The notes under the pieces were generated by a model. That model had not been told where the DNA came from and did no database searches. It worked only from the letters and a program-made list of their open reading frames with translations. Below, piece by piece: positions 35,791 to 48,449 of a stretch of 64,000 nt of DNA. This DNA comes from Adiantum capillus-veneris (lineage: Eukaryota; Streptophyta; Polypodiopsida; Polypodiales; Pteridaceae): positions 58,568,753 to 58,632,752 of the forward strand of contig CM043959.1 of assembly GCA_014529385.2 (NCBI GenBank), in the 5' to 3' direction. The first letter of the stretch is position 1; every line of letters starts with the position of its first letter. The translations under genes were made by a program, and so were the position numbers.

Positions 35791-35849
35791 TCTCTCTTTC
35801 TTTTCATTAAAGTTATGTATTAGTGTCTTGATGTGTGTGTATTAAGAAC

Positions 35850-36292
35850 TAACTACTCTCTAATCTCTTGACTACCTATTGTGTGTTTGATTATGGTGTT
35901 GTGTGCATGATTAGATTAGTGTGTACATTAGGATTCATGCATACATCACTCTAAATCGTAACCACATGAGCTTGGGTGAGCTCATGATTGGGATGTGCCT
36001 ACAAGGATTAGTCGGGAATGCAATGAAGAGCAATGCATGATTAGAATAAGGCTTAGTGTGTGTGACACTAATCTGTGGGACACTAATCTCTTCCATTAGT
36101 TCTCTCTTCTTCCTATTCTAGATTTCCTCTCATGATTTCTCCACTCTTTTCTTACTCATTACTCTCGCACACTCACCCATGTGTGATGCTTCCATGCCCT
36201 AGCCGGGTCGCTATCATTGACACATTGATAATTTTACTAATTTATTGGAGCTACGCTATAAGGGAGGCAACATTTGGTGCCGTTGGGGACAG
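35850..36292 (+). repeat. Ty3/gypsy LTR end with primer site
   Basis: The sequence ends GGCAACA at 36,272 and is followed by TTTGGTGCCGTTGGGGACAG, a plant gypsy-type primer region. Blocks CCATGCCCTAGCCGGGT and ATTGATAATTTT with TTGGAGCTACGCTA also occur, reverse complemented, at 55,612-55,690 and 59,295-59,370. This LTR therefore belongs to the same family as the element at 54-59.6 kb. The left limit is not determined. Confidence 0.6.
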
Positions 36293-37893
36293 TAGCCTAA
36301 GATAGAGGATAATTTTGAGAAGATTAAGTGTTTAAGAGTAGGTTTAGGTGTAAACCCTCCATCTTTTTTACTAATTGATCACTAATTTGTGACTAATTTA
36401 CTAACAATTTGTGTGCTAAACATGTGTATAATGCATAATTAGAGGCTTAAACATCACTTTTTTGAAAGAAAATTGCAAAAATTTCATGTCAATTTGAGTG
36501 TGCAATTAAAATTTTGGATTAATTATCTTCTCTAATTACTCACTAATTTCATGCGATTTTAATGGTACACATAGATAAATCAAGCATTGGTGGATGTGTG
36601 CTCGTCAATTATGCGTTTTTATTCTTTATGGATTTGATGCTACACATAAGTCTTCGGTGATTGAGTTCTTTTAGTGATCTATGATGAAGCGGTTGCTAAG
36701 TACACAAGTGTGTAAACATAAATTAGAGTGGGAAATCAACGTGAATTTTGATGCAATTGTGAGTGCATTAACCCACTCATTTGTTGATTTATGTGCATGC
36801 ATCAAATTTGGGGAAATTTTAGGTGCATTAGTGTGTGCCTATGTGTAGGCAATTGTGAATGCATTAACCGACTCATTTGCTGATGTATGTGCAGGTTTTT
36901 ATTGAAGTTGAAGTCCATCCAATTTGGGGCAATTTTAAATGTGCCTATCTGTAGGCAAAGTGCATACATTTGGGTGCACATGTATAGCAATCTTGGTGCC
37001 AATGAATAGATGTAAAGCCATTGGATGTTTGCGGCTATTGACTTGCTTATGGTATATGGTTTTGATTGTTCAAATTGCGTCAAAATGTCTTCAAAAGTGT
37101 GTACTTAATGTGCACAATTGAAAAATGATTTGTATGAGTCAATTAATGTGAAAAATGGAATGATTGAAAGGTTGATTTGATAGTGTATTTTACCAATGTG
37201 CCAAAAAGTTGTCTAATTAAACCACTGAATAAACTAGATTGGGATCAAGATTGAGTCAAAAAACGATAAAGATTGTCTAAAACAATTCCATTTTGATTAG
37301 CAATTTGATGCATGATTAATTGAATAGTAAAATTGCATTGCTAAGTGCTTCAAATTGATTCAAATTGCTACATATTTTTCAAAAAACATTTGGCATATTC
37401 TATCGTATTTTTGCTAATTTGTTGCCTCAAATCGCTAATTTTTAATTAAAAAAGTAAATTTTTTGTTTTCGATAGAAACTATTACTCTAGAGCGTGATTT
37501 ACAGATTCATAGATTTTCACTATTTTTTGGGTTATTTTTGCATTTTTTTGGGCATTTGTAGCATATTTTTTGAACCTCAGGCAAAATTTGTTAACTTTTA
37601 ACATTGTTTGCTATTTTTGAAAAAAATAGTAAAACCTCCATCCCACATTAGCCCATCTCATTCTCTTTTTTTGTGTAATTTTTTTGCTCAGTTTTCTATT
37701 TTTATGTATATTTTTTGCTATTTTTCCTAATGACTTCAAAAAAGTTAAAAGGTATTCCTAATACAAAGATTCCCTCAATAACAACAAAAACAATGCACTA
37801 TTCTATGGTATGCGGCAACGGGCAATGACAAAACACATAGATTTGCAATAGTATTAGTTGTGGATGTGAGAAGGACATATACAACTTTGCGTG

Positions 37894-37896
<3 letters not shown>
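36293..37896. other. AT-rich leader or unassigned DNA
   Basis: Long T- and A-rich tracts and repeated GTGCATTA/GTGCATTAACC(C/G)ACTCATTTG phrases (about 36,765 and 36,860) occur. There is no coding sequence. It may be the untranslated leader of the gypsy element whose LTR ends at 36,272. Confidence 0.35.

Positions 37897-37953
<57 letters not shown>
37897..37953. repeat. (GA)n microsatellite
   Basis: GA run of about 57 bp. Confidence 0.98.
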
Positions 37954-37956
<3 letters not shown>

Positions 37957-38417
37957 ACTTTAAATAGAGGAAAAAGCTAAAGAGAAGAGAAACGCAAATA
38001 ACGATGTAAACTCGACCACTCAACCACCTATTTATATGGACACAAAAGGTCTTTTGATTTTCCACCTTTAGATATCAAAAGACTTTCCACCTTCATATGT
38101 CTTTTGACTTTCCATCTCCATCTGTCTTTTCATTTGCTAACCTCATCCTTCACTTACGCACTTAATATGTTTTAAAATATTTTTTATTTTTTCAAGGTTG
38201 GGGAGAATAGTTCTCATTTTACAAAAAAGAACAAAACCAACCCAACAAAAGAACTTTCCTGATAAAAAAGGACTTTTCAATAAAAAAATAGAAAAGAAAA
38301 CATACAAATAAAAAAAAGAAAAAGAAAAAAGAGAAAAGAAAAAAGAAAAAAAGAAAAAACCCAAAAACAAAAAGGAAAAAAAAGAACAAACAAAGAAAAA
38401 CAAGAAAAATAAAGCGT

Positions 38418-38418
<1 letters not shown>

Positions 38419-38513
<95 letters not shown>

Positions 38514-39234
38514 ACACACACTTATGGCTGATTATAGTGTATTGCCGTTTCCCTGGTATAATTTTTCTTGGATTGTTGGCTTGGGGTACCTTTAGTGAAT
38601 AACTCGCTTAATTTCACAAAGTACTATATATACTGATACTAGTAGTGGTAATGACTGGTACTACTGGATTATACTAGTAGTGGTTAGCACTATACACTAC
38701 TGATACTGATATTGCTATACTAGTCCTGGTAGTTATGGTGTACTGGTACTGTATATAGTGATACTGATACTAGTACTTACCGATACTACTGACTATACTG
38801 GTACTGGTACGTGTACACACATACACACACGTGGCTGGTTATTGCCTGTTGCCATTTCCCTGGTATAATTCGCTCGAACTGTTGGCTTGGGGTACCTTTG
38901 GTACTGACTGGTAATACTGGATTATACTAGTACTGGTAATGGAACTATATACTACTAATAATGATACTGCTATACTGCTATACTAGTACTAGTACTGGTA
39001 CACACACACATGGCTGGTTATTGCATGTTTCCATTTCCCTGGTATAATTTGCTAGAATTGTTGTCCTAGGGTACCTTTGGTACTGACTGGTACTACTGGA
39101 CTATATTGGTACTAGGAATGACACTATACACTACATAAGCTGATACTCCTATATTGCTATACTTGTAATGGTAGTACTAGTCGTACTGGTACTGGTACTT
39201 ACCGGTACTATTGGACTATACTAGTACTGGTACA

Positions 39235-39285
<51 letters not shown>

Positions 39286-39420
39286 ATATGGTTGGTTTTT
39301 TATGTGTTTCCATTTCCCTGGTATAATTCACTAGAACTGTTGGCTTGGGGTACCTTTGGTGAATAATTGGCATAAATTCACTAGAAAATATAATTTTTTA
39401 GGTGATACCTTTATGGTACC
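38419..39420. repeat. Complex satellite: four core units, CA tracts and TACTGG-type arrays
   Basis: A conserved core with CC(A/G)TTTCCCTGGTATAATT and GTTGGCTTGGGGTACCTTT is repeated at 38,544, 38,852, 39,031 and 39,310. Each core follows a CA dinucleotide tract and, in units 2-4, a TGG(C/T)TGGTT block. Between cores are irregular arrays of TACTGG, TACTAG and TACTGA words. Unit spacing is uneven (308, 179 and 279 bp). Two long CA tracts lie at 38,419-38,521 and 39,232-39,283. Nothing coding is present. Confidence 0.88.
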
Positions 39421-39540
39421 TAACCCTTATTATTAAAGGATATATGGGCGGGCTACTAGGCTCTGTAAATATAATGTCATCTTCTGCTTAATAGCGAGGT
39501 GGCTTCCTATTGATTGGTCTGCAATACTGCACTCTTAAGT

Positions 39541-39541
<1 letters not shown>

Positions 39542-39595
<54 letters not shown>
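39542..39595. repeat. (CT)n microsatellite
   Basis: CT run of about 54 bp. Confidence 0.98.
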
Positions 39596-39598
<3 letters not shown>

Positions 39599-40216
39599 TG
39601 CATGGTGGCGCTGTTACACCATCCCCCTCTTGAAGCCGGGCCTGCCATACGGCTAAGAAGGAAGGTGGCCACTTGCTCCAAACCCTATAAAAAGGTGAGC
39701 TTTACATGCTCACTTAACATTGGTGTTGTGTGTATTTGGGAAATTTGTCTATACATTAGGACTGTGAGGATTTTACCTACAAAGGGGTAGTGTTAAGTGT
39801 TCGGATCTATGGCAAAGGGTAAGGATAAGCAGGCTATTGTGGAGTTGGCTGCTCCAACTCAATCTCAAGTGACTTTTGGCATTGAAATGGATTGCTCTCC
39901 GATTTGTTTGATGGTTGTGAGTATTCCTCATGCATATGCCAATAGAGGCACTTGAATAGCTTATTCTGCTGAAATTTATCTTATGAGATCTTGTAAAGCA
40001 CAAGGGGCTTCATATGTTTGTTTGGCCCTTGTAAATGATTTCATCTGTGAATATATGATTAGCTTGACCTTTCTTATTATGTATCTTTGAAAGCAATCTA
40101 GCTGAGGGACATCTATAACATGTGGGATACCAATGCATCACCTGCACACGGTACCAATGCTAACTAAATGTTGTGCTGTTTCCATGGGTGCATGTGAGGG
40201 TTACCTTTTCAACTAT

Positions 40217-40419
40217 GGTTTTCAAAGTTCCTTGGCTTGAAGATGATGGACTATTATATCTTCTGGCCCTTGATTTCAGCACTTGTGTATACAGACTGTT
40301 CTGTACCATGAATGGGAATTATACCACCTTTTCATTGACATAGTTTCTAGTGTCTTTTGTAATTTGAAAGGATTCTTTGGTGTATATGTTATATTGTTAT
40401 TGGAACACACACACACTTA
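40217..40419. repeat. Direct repeat, copy 1 of a 293-bp spaced duplication
   Basis: GGTTTTCAAAGTTCCTTGG at 40,217 recurs at 40,510 with homology through ACTATTATATCTTCTGGCCC and TTCATTGACATAGTTTCTAG to a CA tract. In this copy the CA tract is only about 13 bp long. Confidence 0.9.
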
Positions 40420-40509
40420 ACACAAAGAATAGTATTGATATTATTGAAAGACCTAGTTACTATATTTTAATCCCTCGATGTTTGTCCTAGGTTGTGGACT
40501 GATCCTTGA

Positions 40510-40696
40510 GGTTTTCAAAGTTTTTTGGCTTGAAGACGACGGACTATTATATCTTCTGGCCCTTGATTTCAACACTTATGTATAAAGATTGTTTTGTACC
40601 ATTTATGAAAATTATACCACCTTTTCATTGACATAGTTTCTAGTGTCTTTTGTAATTCGAAAGGATTCTTTGGTGTATATGTTATATTGTTATTGG

Positions 40697-40763
<67 letters not shown>
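40510..40763. repeat. Direct repeat, copy 2, ending in an expanded (CA)n
   Basis: This copy matches 40,217-40,419 closely and ends at the same point in a CA tract that is now about 65 bp (40,698-40,763). The pair records expansion or contraction of a microsatellite at a fixed position. Confidence 0.9.
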
Positions 40764-40765
<2 letters not shown>

Positions 40766-40964
40766 ATACACACATCACATACGGGGTCACACACTCGCAT
40801 ACACACATCACACACGAGGTCATGCACATAAATATACACATGCATGCGCACTCATAAACGTACACGAATTATAGACACTCACACCCACGTGAGTATGAAG
40901 TCATAGGCACACACATACACATATCTCCACACCCATTTTGTGCACACAAATGCTACACCCATTG

Positions 40965-40967
<3 letters not shown>

Positions 40968-41029
<62 letters not shown>

Positions 41030-41039
41030 CGCGCGCGCG
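40968..41039. repeat. (CT)n followed by (GC)n
   Basis: About 59 bp of CT is followed at once by alternating GC (GCGCGCGCG) to 41,039. Mirror-repeat CT and alternating GC are sequences able to form H-DNA and Z-DNA respectively. Confidence 0.95.
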
Positions 41040-42195
41040 TTTTCTCGCACTTGTAAAATGGGACTTCATTTTTCCCTCTATGCACGTTGGGCCCCTCATT
41101 GCAGAGCTCTCTCTTGAATCCGTGCTGCTAGACTCGCCTACACGTTTTGTTTTTTTTAGGTGTGTTGACTTTCTTTTAAAGTTTAAGATTATTTTCTCCA
41201 TTTCATTTCATTTATTTGCTTTAAATTTGATCTTCATTTGATTTCTTTAAATTTTTAATTACATCTTATTCTACTGTCATTTGGTTTAAATTTCATTTTG
41301 CTTTTACTTTTATTTTAAAAAGCAATAAAAAATCACAAAAATAAATAAAACCCCCAAAAAAGGAAATCAAAATAGATAATAAAAAATGCACAAAAATTTC
41401 AAAAAATAAAATAAAAATCAAAACTTAAATTAAAACAAAAAAGAAAAAATGTATTTTTTTAAAAAAAATCATTAGAAAGGGTAAACAAGAAAAAAGAAAA
41501 AGAAAAATCAATCAAAATAAAAGAAATAAAAAATCACAAGATAAAAAATAAAAAATGAGATTTTTTAAAAATAATAAAATATCCAAAAAGGAATAAAAAC
41601 CACCAAAAAATTCTTTAAAAGAAACATAAAAACCTAATAAAAACAACAATTGGCAATCGTTTGTTTGTTTTATTATTTATTATTTAATTTTGCATTTATT
41701 TTCAAATCTCTCTTGTTCCTTCCCCTTGCTTCCCACATGCATCACACACTTTGTATATGTCCCATTCACACGCACAATTAGGCACATTTAGAGTGGATAC
41801 ACCAGGAGAGGTTGAGTTTGCTAGATTACGCCCAATTTGACTAGATTTGAGCTAGATCGCAAGCATAGACCTTGTGCTTACATGGATTTTGATTTTGGCC
41901 TAAAGTTTGCATGTTGACAAGCCTTAGAGTACATTCACGTAGGATATTCCATTTTGGCTTGATTTTGGTTGTTGATCACACACCTGCATATGATTAGAGC
42001 TGGGGATTTGGTACATTGACTAATATTTGACGGTGACTTGGGTCTAAAGATGATTTTAGAGCAATTTAACACACGGTGATCCTAGATTAGTGCTTGGATA
42101 GCCTTAGACTGTGATATTATGAACCCTAGCTAATGCATTTCCATGTAGCCCTCCTTCATACTTGATTTGACCTAGATTGACAGATTTTGGCAAGC
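41040..42195. other. A-rich unassigned DNA
   Basis: From about 41,280 to 41,650 the plus strand is dominated by A-runs with short AATAAAA and CCAAAAA phrases. The remainder is AT-rich with no ORF. It may be the leader of the element encoding the decayed ORF that follows. Confidence 0.4.
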
Positions 42196-43320
42196 ATGGA
42201 TCCTGAGGCCCTATTCAATAGGCTATTATGGGTTTTTGGTGAGCTAGATGGATTGCCTATATACACACATATAGACATACAACAAAGGTATATCCAACTT
42301 CTATCCACATATCATCAAACACCTAGATTCTAGATGCTTAGAGCCCAAGCACACCTGACATTGTCAGATCACCTTTTTGATGATTTTGGTACTTCATGTA
42401 GATACATGACGGAGGATAGTCCATAGCGTATCATGTTAGCCTTGGGGGTCACTATGTAAATATTGTGAATATCGCGTGCGTTCAAAGGCTATTTTTAAAA
42501 CTCCTTATCTATGAATTTCAACAAATAAAATACACCCTTTTCCTATTCAATGTGTAACTTTGTTTTCCAATTTAATAACCTCTTTTGTTGCACTCATGTG
42601 ATTGTCACATAATTAAGTGACCCCTCTGAGATGTTAGCCCTTTGTGAGGATTTCCCAGACACCCTTTAGCTACCATAGATTGTATCTTTGGACCTGTTTG
42701 GCACTGGATACTTGTATGCTGATGAGGATCATAGGATGTACATGAGAAAGATAACCAGATATGGAGAGTACCCTCCCTATGACATATTTAGTGCTACCCC
42801 ACTAGGTTCCTTATAAGGTACCTATAAGAGAATTTATGACAACTCTACCTATATGTTGTTGCGTGGACTACACTTTTTTCCTTCTAAGAGTAGTGCTATT
42901 GAGCCTATAGTAGACTTGATGACCATACCCTCTACACAACCGATAGAACTTAGATCACCTCTAGGATTCACATAATCAAGACCATCTAGGAGACATACCT
43001 TTACTGAGATCATGGTAGAGGTGAGGGTTTATATGGAGCGCAAGAGCCAATAGAGCCTTAGCACTACACCTCCGGAGTTACCATGCACAAAGATAACCAC
43101 ACCACATGCTTTAACTACTGCTACGACTAGCACACATGCTAGAGAGATTGTAGAGACTACACCACAAACTACATCACAGATCATGAGCTTACCAGGCATT
43201 GTGCTTACTAGATCACATGCATTAGATATGCTAACAAGACATGTATGAACACCCAGAGATACCACACATGTACCACTTGAGGATAGAGTTGCCTTGATGA
43301 ATAGAGAGCACCAGGCATAG
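42196..43320 (+). pseudogene. Decayed 309-codon ORF of unknown family, split by a MITE
   Basis: From ATG at 42,196 one frame continues to 43,320 once the MITE and one 8-bp target copy (198 bp together) are disregarded. It encodes blocks such as LFNRLLWVFGELDGLPIYTH, RAQAHLTLSDHLFDDFG, LDLFGTGYLYADEDHRMYMR and STYMLLRGLHFFPSKSSAI, then a Thr-rich tail. Stops occur at 42,331, 42,424, 42,667, 42,676, 42,814, 42,973, 43,051 and 43,246, with a final TAG at 43,318. Every one is a single C-to-T change from a Gln or Arg codon, and most would be CAG. I do not recognise the protein; a retroelement Gag is a guess from its context and Thr-rich tail. Confidence 0.7.
42441..42630. mobile_element. 190-bp MITE with 8-bp target duplication (family member 2)
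   Basis: Starts CTTGGGGGTCACTATGTAA and ends in the reverse complement of CTCAGAGGGGTCACTTAATT. Perfect direct repeats ATGTTAGC flank it at 42,433-42,440 and 42,631-42,638. It lacks an ORF. Left-end similarity to the 224-bp element at 32,144 shows common descent; the interior is diverged and AT-rich. Removing it restores the host reading frame exactly, which confirms the boundaries. Confidence 0.88.
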
Positions 43321-44140
43321 ATCATGCTACATTTCTTATGTATATCATGCCTTGGTTTGTTGTACTTGATGGACATTATTACACCAGGGGAACCTTATTA
43401 AATAATATTAACCCTTCTTCCAACTAATTGACCACTAAATTCTTAAAGCCAAAGGCTATCCAACACCAAGTATCATCTATGGAAAGGGAGTTGTGTAGTA
43501 CCAAGTATACGGCCTAGGCAGAAGGAAGTCATTTTTCTTTTTTGGCTCGGGAATGTGACACCAAAAACAAATAAACTAGCTCGTTAGAGGAGCGAGGAAA
43601 AGGCAAGCTTGACGAGGATGGTAGAGAGAGTGCCGAGTTAGTTGCCTTAACATCCATGAGGTCCAAGAGCCATTGCTACTATAAATGTAAGAAGACGCTT
43701 TGTTTGGCTTGGGAATGTGAAGCAATAACTCAACAAAGGCAAAGGCCAACTTGATAGAGATAGAAAATTTAAAGATTTGAAAAAGGAGATCGGCATGGCA
43801 CATGTGGTGCCAGCCATAGTGGCCACCATACAAGATTTTTAGTCAGTGGTGGCTGTTACCGCAACATGGGTTAGCCAGAGAAAGGCTTGTTAGCAGCAAA
43901 GAGGTCCCTATAAATGATTTGGACCCATGTCTTGAAGCTCAAGTTATTGGCATTTGAACTGTGGCTTGGTGTTCAAAGCACAGGCATCTAGCAAGGAACC
44001 AACGTGATGTATACAAAACACTATGGATGTGCATGCTAGATCCATTGTTGTTGGTCGAATTATGGACAAGATGTGTTCCAAAAGTTCATTGCTGATAGGA
44101 AAGTTTGAACGTGATGTGTTTATAGCTCACGACTAGGGAT
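43321..44140. other. Unassigned DNA
   Basis: A phrase TTTGGCT(C/T)GGGAATGTGA occurs twice, at about 43,540 and 43,702. Minus-strand ORFs at 43,576-43,833 have no recognisable motif. Confidence 0.35.
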
Positions 44141-44345
44141 TCTTGGCAATGTGATCCCAATATTTTATTTTGGACTTAGGCATTTATTTTACTGATTTGT
44201 CAAAGTCTTGGGTAGAAAAATTTGCTAAGGGGGGTAACTTAAGGCCCCCTGAGCTAGTATATAAGGAACATCTAGCCCCCATTGTATAATCACTAATTCA
44301 TTGCCCGATTAGTTGGTTCAACTCTCTCTCTCTCTCTCTCGTGTA
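44141..44345 (+). repeat. LTR-like promoter segment
   Basis: TATATAAGG at 44,258-44,266 is followed by CCCCATTGTATAATCACTAA, a TTGGTTCAACTCTCT block and a (CT)n run. This looks like the TATA-to-leader part of a plant LTR. No partner LTR or coding body was found, so this remains a tentative call. Confidence 0.35.
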
Positions 44346-45249
44346 TTCTCTCCCTCATGTTATGCTTTCGCATCTTTGACTTTGCAAGTACATAGGGGCA
44401 AAAGATACATGGCCTAAAACTTGATATGAATCAACAAAAAATTTCCCACAAAGATGCATTAACAAAGAGAGAGCTTTATCAAGCTTTGCAATCAATGACA
44501 TAAGGTGCTTTTTTGTATAAGGTGATTTTTTTTTGGTATGGAGCGATACCTTGCCTCTCACTAATTAGGTGATAATTATGGAATTTTGTTGTATAGATTT
44601 GATGGCCTTGGCTTGGTTTTGAGTAGAAAGAAACTTCTATGCTAGTGATATGGATGCCCTTGGGAGAATCTTATATGTGTTGCAACTTGTTTTTGTTTAA
44701 GGAATTGTTTTTGCCTCTCGCACATATAACGACAATTATGAAATTGTATACTTTTTTGTGGCGTAAGTATACTTTTGCATCAAATTGTAGTTTAAATTTT
44801 TGTTGAAGAAAATATTCTTCTCTCTTGCAAACATGGTGACAATTATGGAATCAAATTGCATACAATTGAAGGTTTACATAAGTATATTTTTGTATCAAAT
44901 ATCAATTTATTTTTTGTATAGTTATGCAATCAAAGTATAATTTTGAAGGCAATTTTTTGGCCATAATTTGTGTAAGTCTAACAATTGTGGTACACATAAA
45001 CATTGAGCTCTTAATCAATTGTTTAATCCTTCAATGCAGAGCTCTTATTGATATTTAAACTAAGTTTTTCTCTAGTGTATAGTTTCCAAGAGAAATATCT
45101 TTTGGATTTCATTTTAAAACTCCCCACATTGGGTCTACAAAGAGTATCTTTTTTGACCTACTCGCATCGCTCGTAAGATTTTGCTCATATAATGGTCCCC
45201 CACTTACTTTTAGATCTCATTGGAGTTTAACTATGAAAGGAGAGAGTTT

Positions 45250-45765
45250 TTCTTTAGACGAGACATAGCAAAGAGAATATAGGTTGTGCGAGACTGATTT
45301 CTTTATATCAATACAGATTAATATGATTTAATCATGCACATAATTCAAAGAGAATACTTAAGTAAGATTGACAACTCGAGGACCATATTTTCTTGGAGCC
45401 AGTCCTCCCTCCAAAAAGTCTTGTATTATAATCCTCTCAAAAGAGAGATTTGTTACAATACATGTTTGTGCTCTTGCAAATCCTTGCTTGAATCAATAGA
45501 TAGTTTCCTTCAAGATTTCTTGGTATAACCCTCCTTCCCAAACCCTAAACACCCTAGAGGAGAGGAAGGAATTGCAGGAAAAGAGGAAGACAAGGATGAA
45601 AAGAAGTAATTTTCAAGCAAGAGAACTGATTCTTTGAATATGCTTGCTCATGGTCAAGCTCTTAGGATGGAATAGAATAATAGAATAGTAAAGATGGAGA
45701 AGAAGAATATTTCATTGGCTTGGATTTTCATCCATAGCCAAGAGCTTGAGCAGAGAGTCTATCTC

Positions 45766-45838
<73 letters not shown>

Positions 45839-48103
45839 ATTGATTTTCAAACTCAAGAACTTGAGAGAGTGTGTGAGAGTAGCACGAAGAGCAAAAAAAT
45901 CCAACGAGCCCTCTCCTAGATAGCTATGAAAGTGTGCAACTAGTTATAACACTAGGTTCGTAACCTAACAAGACACAAAAAGTGTCCTTTCAGGGTTTTG
46001 AAAAAAAATTCCAAAACCATAGTAGATCCACTCATTTTGGAAAATCCTTTCATGAGCTTATAGTTGAAGGACCACTACCTATGGAAAAAATGAGAAACTT
46101 GTAAAATTTCTCCTGTCTTGGTCACAACAAGCCTCCAAAGTTGATGGACTAGTCCATTTTGCCCAAAAAAACAATTTGTTACGATTGATTGCATATAAAT
46201 GAGACTATGTATATTTGTAGGAAATGAGATATATTCCCTGCTAACTTCAATGGGTTGCTGATCAAAAGCACATGGTTGATTTTGCCTCACTATTTCCCGT
46301 TTTGGCAAAAAAGAGGGTACAAAAAAGTTGCATTTTGCCATTCTGTGCACCTTCATAAAAGTTTCTATAGTCATGCTCAATACAAATACTATATAAATGT
46401 CTTCTTAGTTCCCTTTAGGCCTTTGGATTCAAAAGGAGCAATGGAGCATGTCAAAAGAATAATAGATCTCTTACCAAGTGGAACCTTGTGGATAATGATG
46501 AAGGGCTAAATACACCAAACATGAGAAAATTGGAGTTGAAACTATGAGCTATAGAATCCATATAAACTACTCAATATCTAGCCAAATTTGAATTTTATGA
46601 TTAGATATGATTATTACGTACAAAATGCACATAATTGGCCTAAGAAACTAGTAATATTGAGAAAGCTATACTTGCTACACTAGAATGTCTCGTATTCTTT
46701 TGTACCTTCCTAGAAGTATCAAAATATGTTGAGAACTACTAAGCCTATTCCTCTAGCAATCTAAGCCTCACAAACATGAATTTTAGAGTGGTATAGTTGC
46801 AAAACTTTGGAAAAAAAGAAAAAAACGGGACCTGTTTTTTTCACACACTACTTTAAGTACCCCAAAAATGTTTTGCAGCAAGAGTAACGTTAATGGTGAG
46901 ATCAATATTCCAAAAAAATGTCAAGTTTTTTCAACTCACTTAGGAATTAAGTCTCAAACTCTTCAAATAATTCAAGAAAAATGGTCACTTAACAGGACAT
47001 AAAAGTGTCTCAGGACATAAGAGTGTCCCATTACCAAACTAGTGTTAAGTTTGAATGTTTTGCACTTGACCAATGACATGGGAACACCTCCTAATGAAAC
47101 TCAAGCATGGTCCAACACTTGTCCCTCTTGCCTGGCATGCTAGAATTTGATCCCCCTTCTCTTGGACTCTTCTTGGCAAGTGCACCCGCCACACACTCAC
47201 ACACACAATTGTTAAGTTCACATAAAGAAAGTGTGTGCTACTTTAGACATGTGGCCTAGCTAAGATTATTAAACAAAGGCTAGAGTCAACTTACTAGGTG
47301 AGGAAGGGCTGATCTAACCTTAGTCTTTATCTTTTTCCTTTCCTTTAATAAAAACCATAAGCTTACCTTTTTATTAATTAGCTTTGGTACAAGACCTTTG
47401 CACAAACCTAGGAGGTTTATGAAGCTGACCCAAGGCTACAGCCTACCTGCTAATTTAGAACTTGTTCAATTAGGATAATCTTTGATAAAAATAAAACTCA
47501 CCCGTTGGGATTTAAAACTTTCACCTCCTGTGGAAAATCGTAGGATAATGTTTTGGAGATGCTGCCAAGCTGCTCCCAAATTTTGCTAAATTTAAACAAT
47601 TTGTGGCAAGTTAGAGTTTTACCTAAGGCTTTTCAGTCTTCATACTTGTGGTCTAAGGGGTTATTCTAGTGACTTTAGCTTAGCACAATCACTTTTTGTT
47701 TTTAAACTTCTATTATTGCTCTTGGTCATCTCCTTTGTCCTATACCTTTGATCAAGGCTACGCGGTATACATTTATTCTTCCTTGACCTATACCTATGAC
47801 TGTGATAATTAGTTAGCAATTACCCTTACTCTTTTAAAGACTTTCCCCTTTTGGTCCCAATCCTTGACCGGTCGGTCCATTAGAACTTAATAAATTTCAC
47901 TTGTTCCCTTTTTATTTTTCCTGAACTTAAGTGGCCAATTTAAGTTGGAAAATACTTTGAGAAGGTTAGAAATTCATATTCAGACATTACCTCTCCCTTG
48001 AAATCATAGTCGTCCTTGGCTATGGGGTAGGGAAAATAAAGTCGTAGCTAGTTGTGTTGCTTTGGGTAGAGGATCCCTTTTTACCCATCGACATTATTCC
48101 ACA
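45250..48103 (-). repeat. Ty3/gypsy 3' LTR, copy 3
   Basis: The LTR starts on the minus strand at 48,103 with TGTGGAATAATGTCGATGGG, matching the start of copy 1 at 13,709. Homology to copies 1 and 2 includes GAGGACC, TCTTGTATTATA and TACAATAC blocks near 45,370-45,460. It directly follows the integrase-containing body at 48.1-52 kb and so is its 3' LTR. At about 2.8 kb it is longer than the other copies and may contain an insertion. The left limit is approximate. Confidence 0.72.
45767..45835. repeat. (GA)n microsatellite inside LTR copy 3
   Basis: GA run of about 69 bp, in the same general part of the LTR as the microsatellite in copy 2. Confidence 0.98.
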
Positions 48104-48449
48104 TTGGTGCCACTTGGTGCTTGGAAGGCTTAACTATTGGAAGCATGTATTTTTTTAGCTCTAATCATCTTTCATTGCAGATTGACAAGGTCTACTATAT
48201 GCTTGAGAGACAAAGCTTCCACAAGCTTGTCTATGGTATGCATACACTTAAAAACTTATGATCATTTAAAAGAAATCTTAGAGTCAAAACAAGACAAAGT
48301 TATTTATAAAATAAACTTTGTTCATACCTAATTCTTACCTTTGAAAGGAGTCATTATAAGTATTTACAAGGTTTACATTATCCTTTAGCTGGATGTCTTG
48401 GGTTCACCTTGCATCTTCAAAAGGATAATTCTTAAATTTGACATGATAT

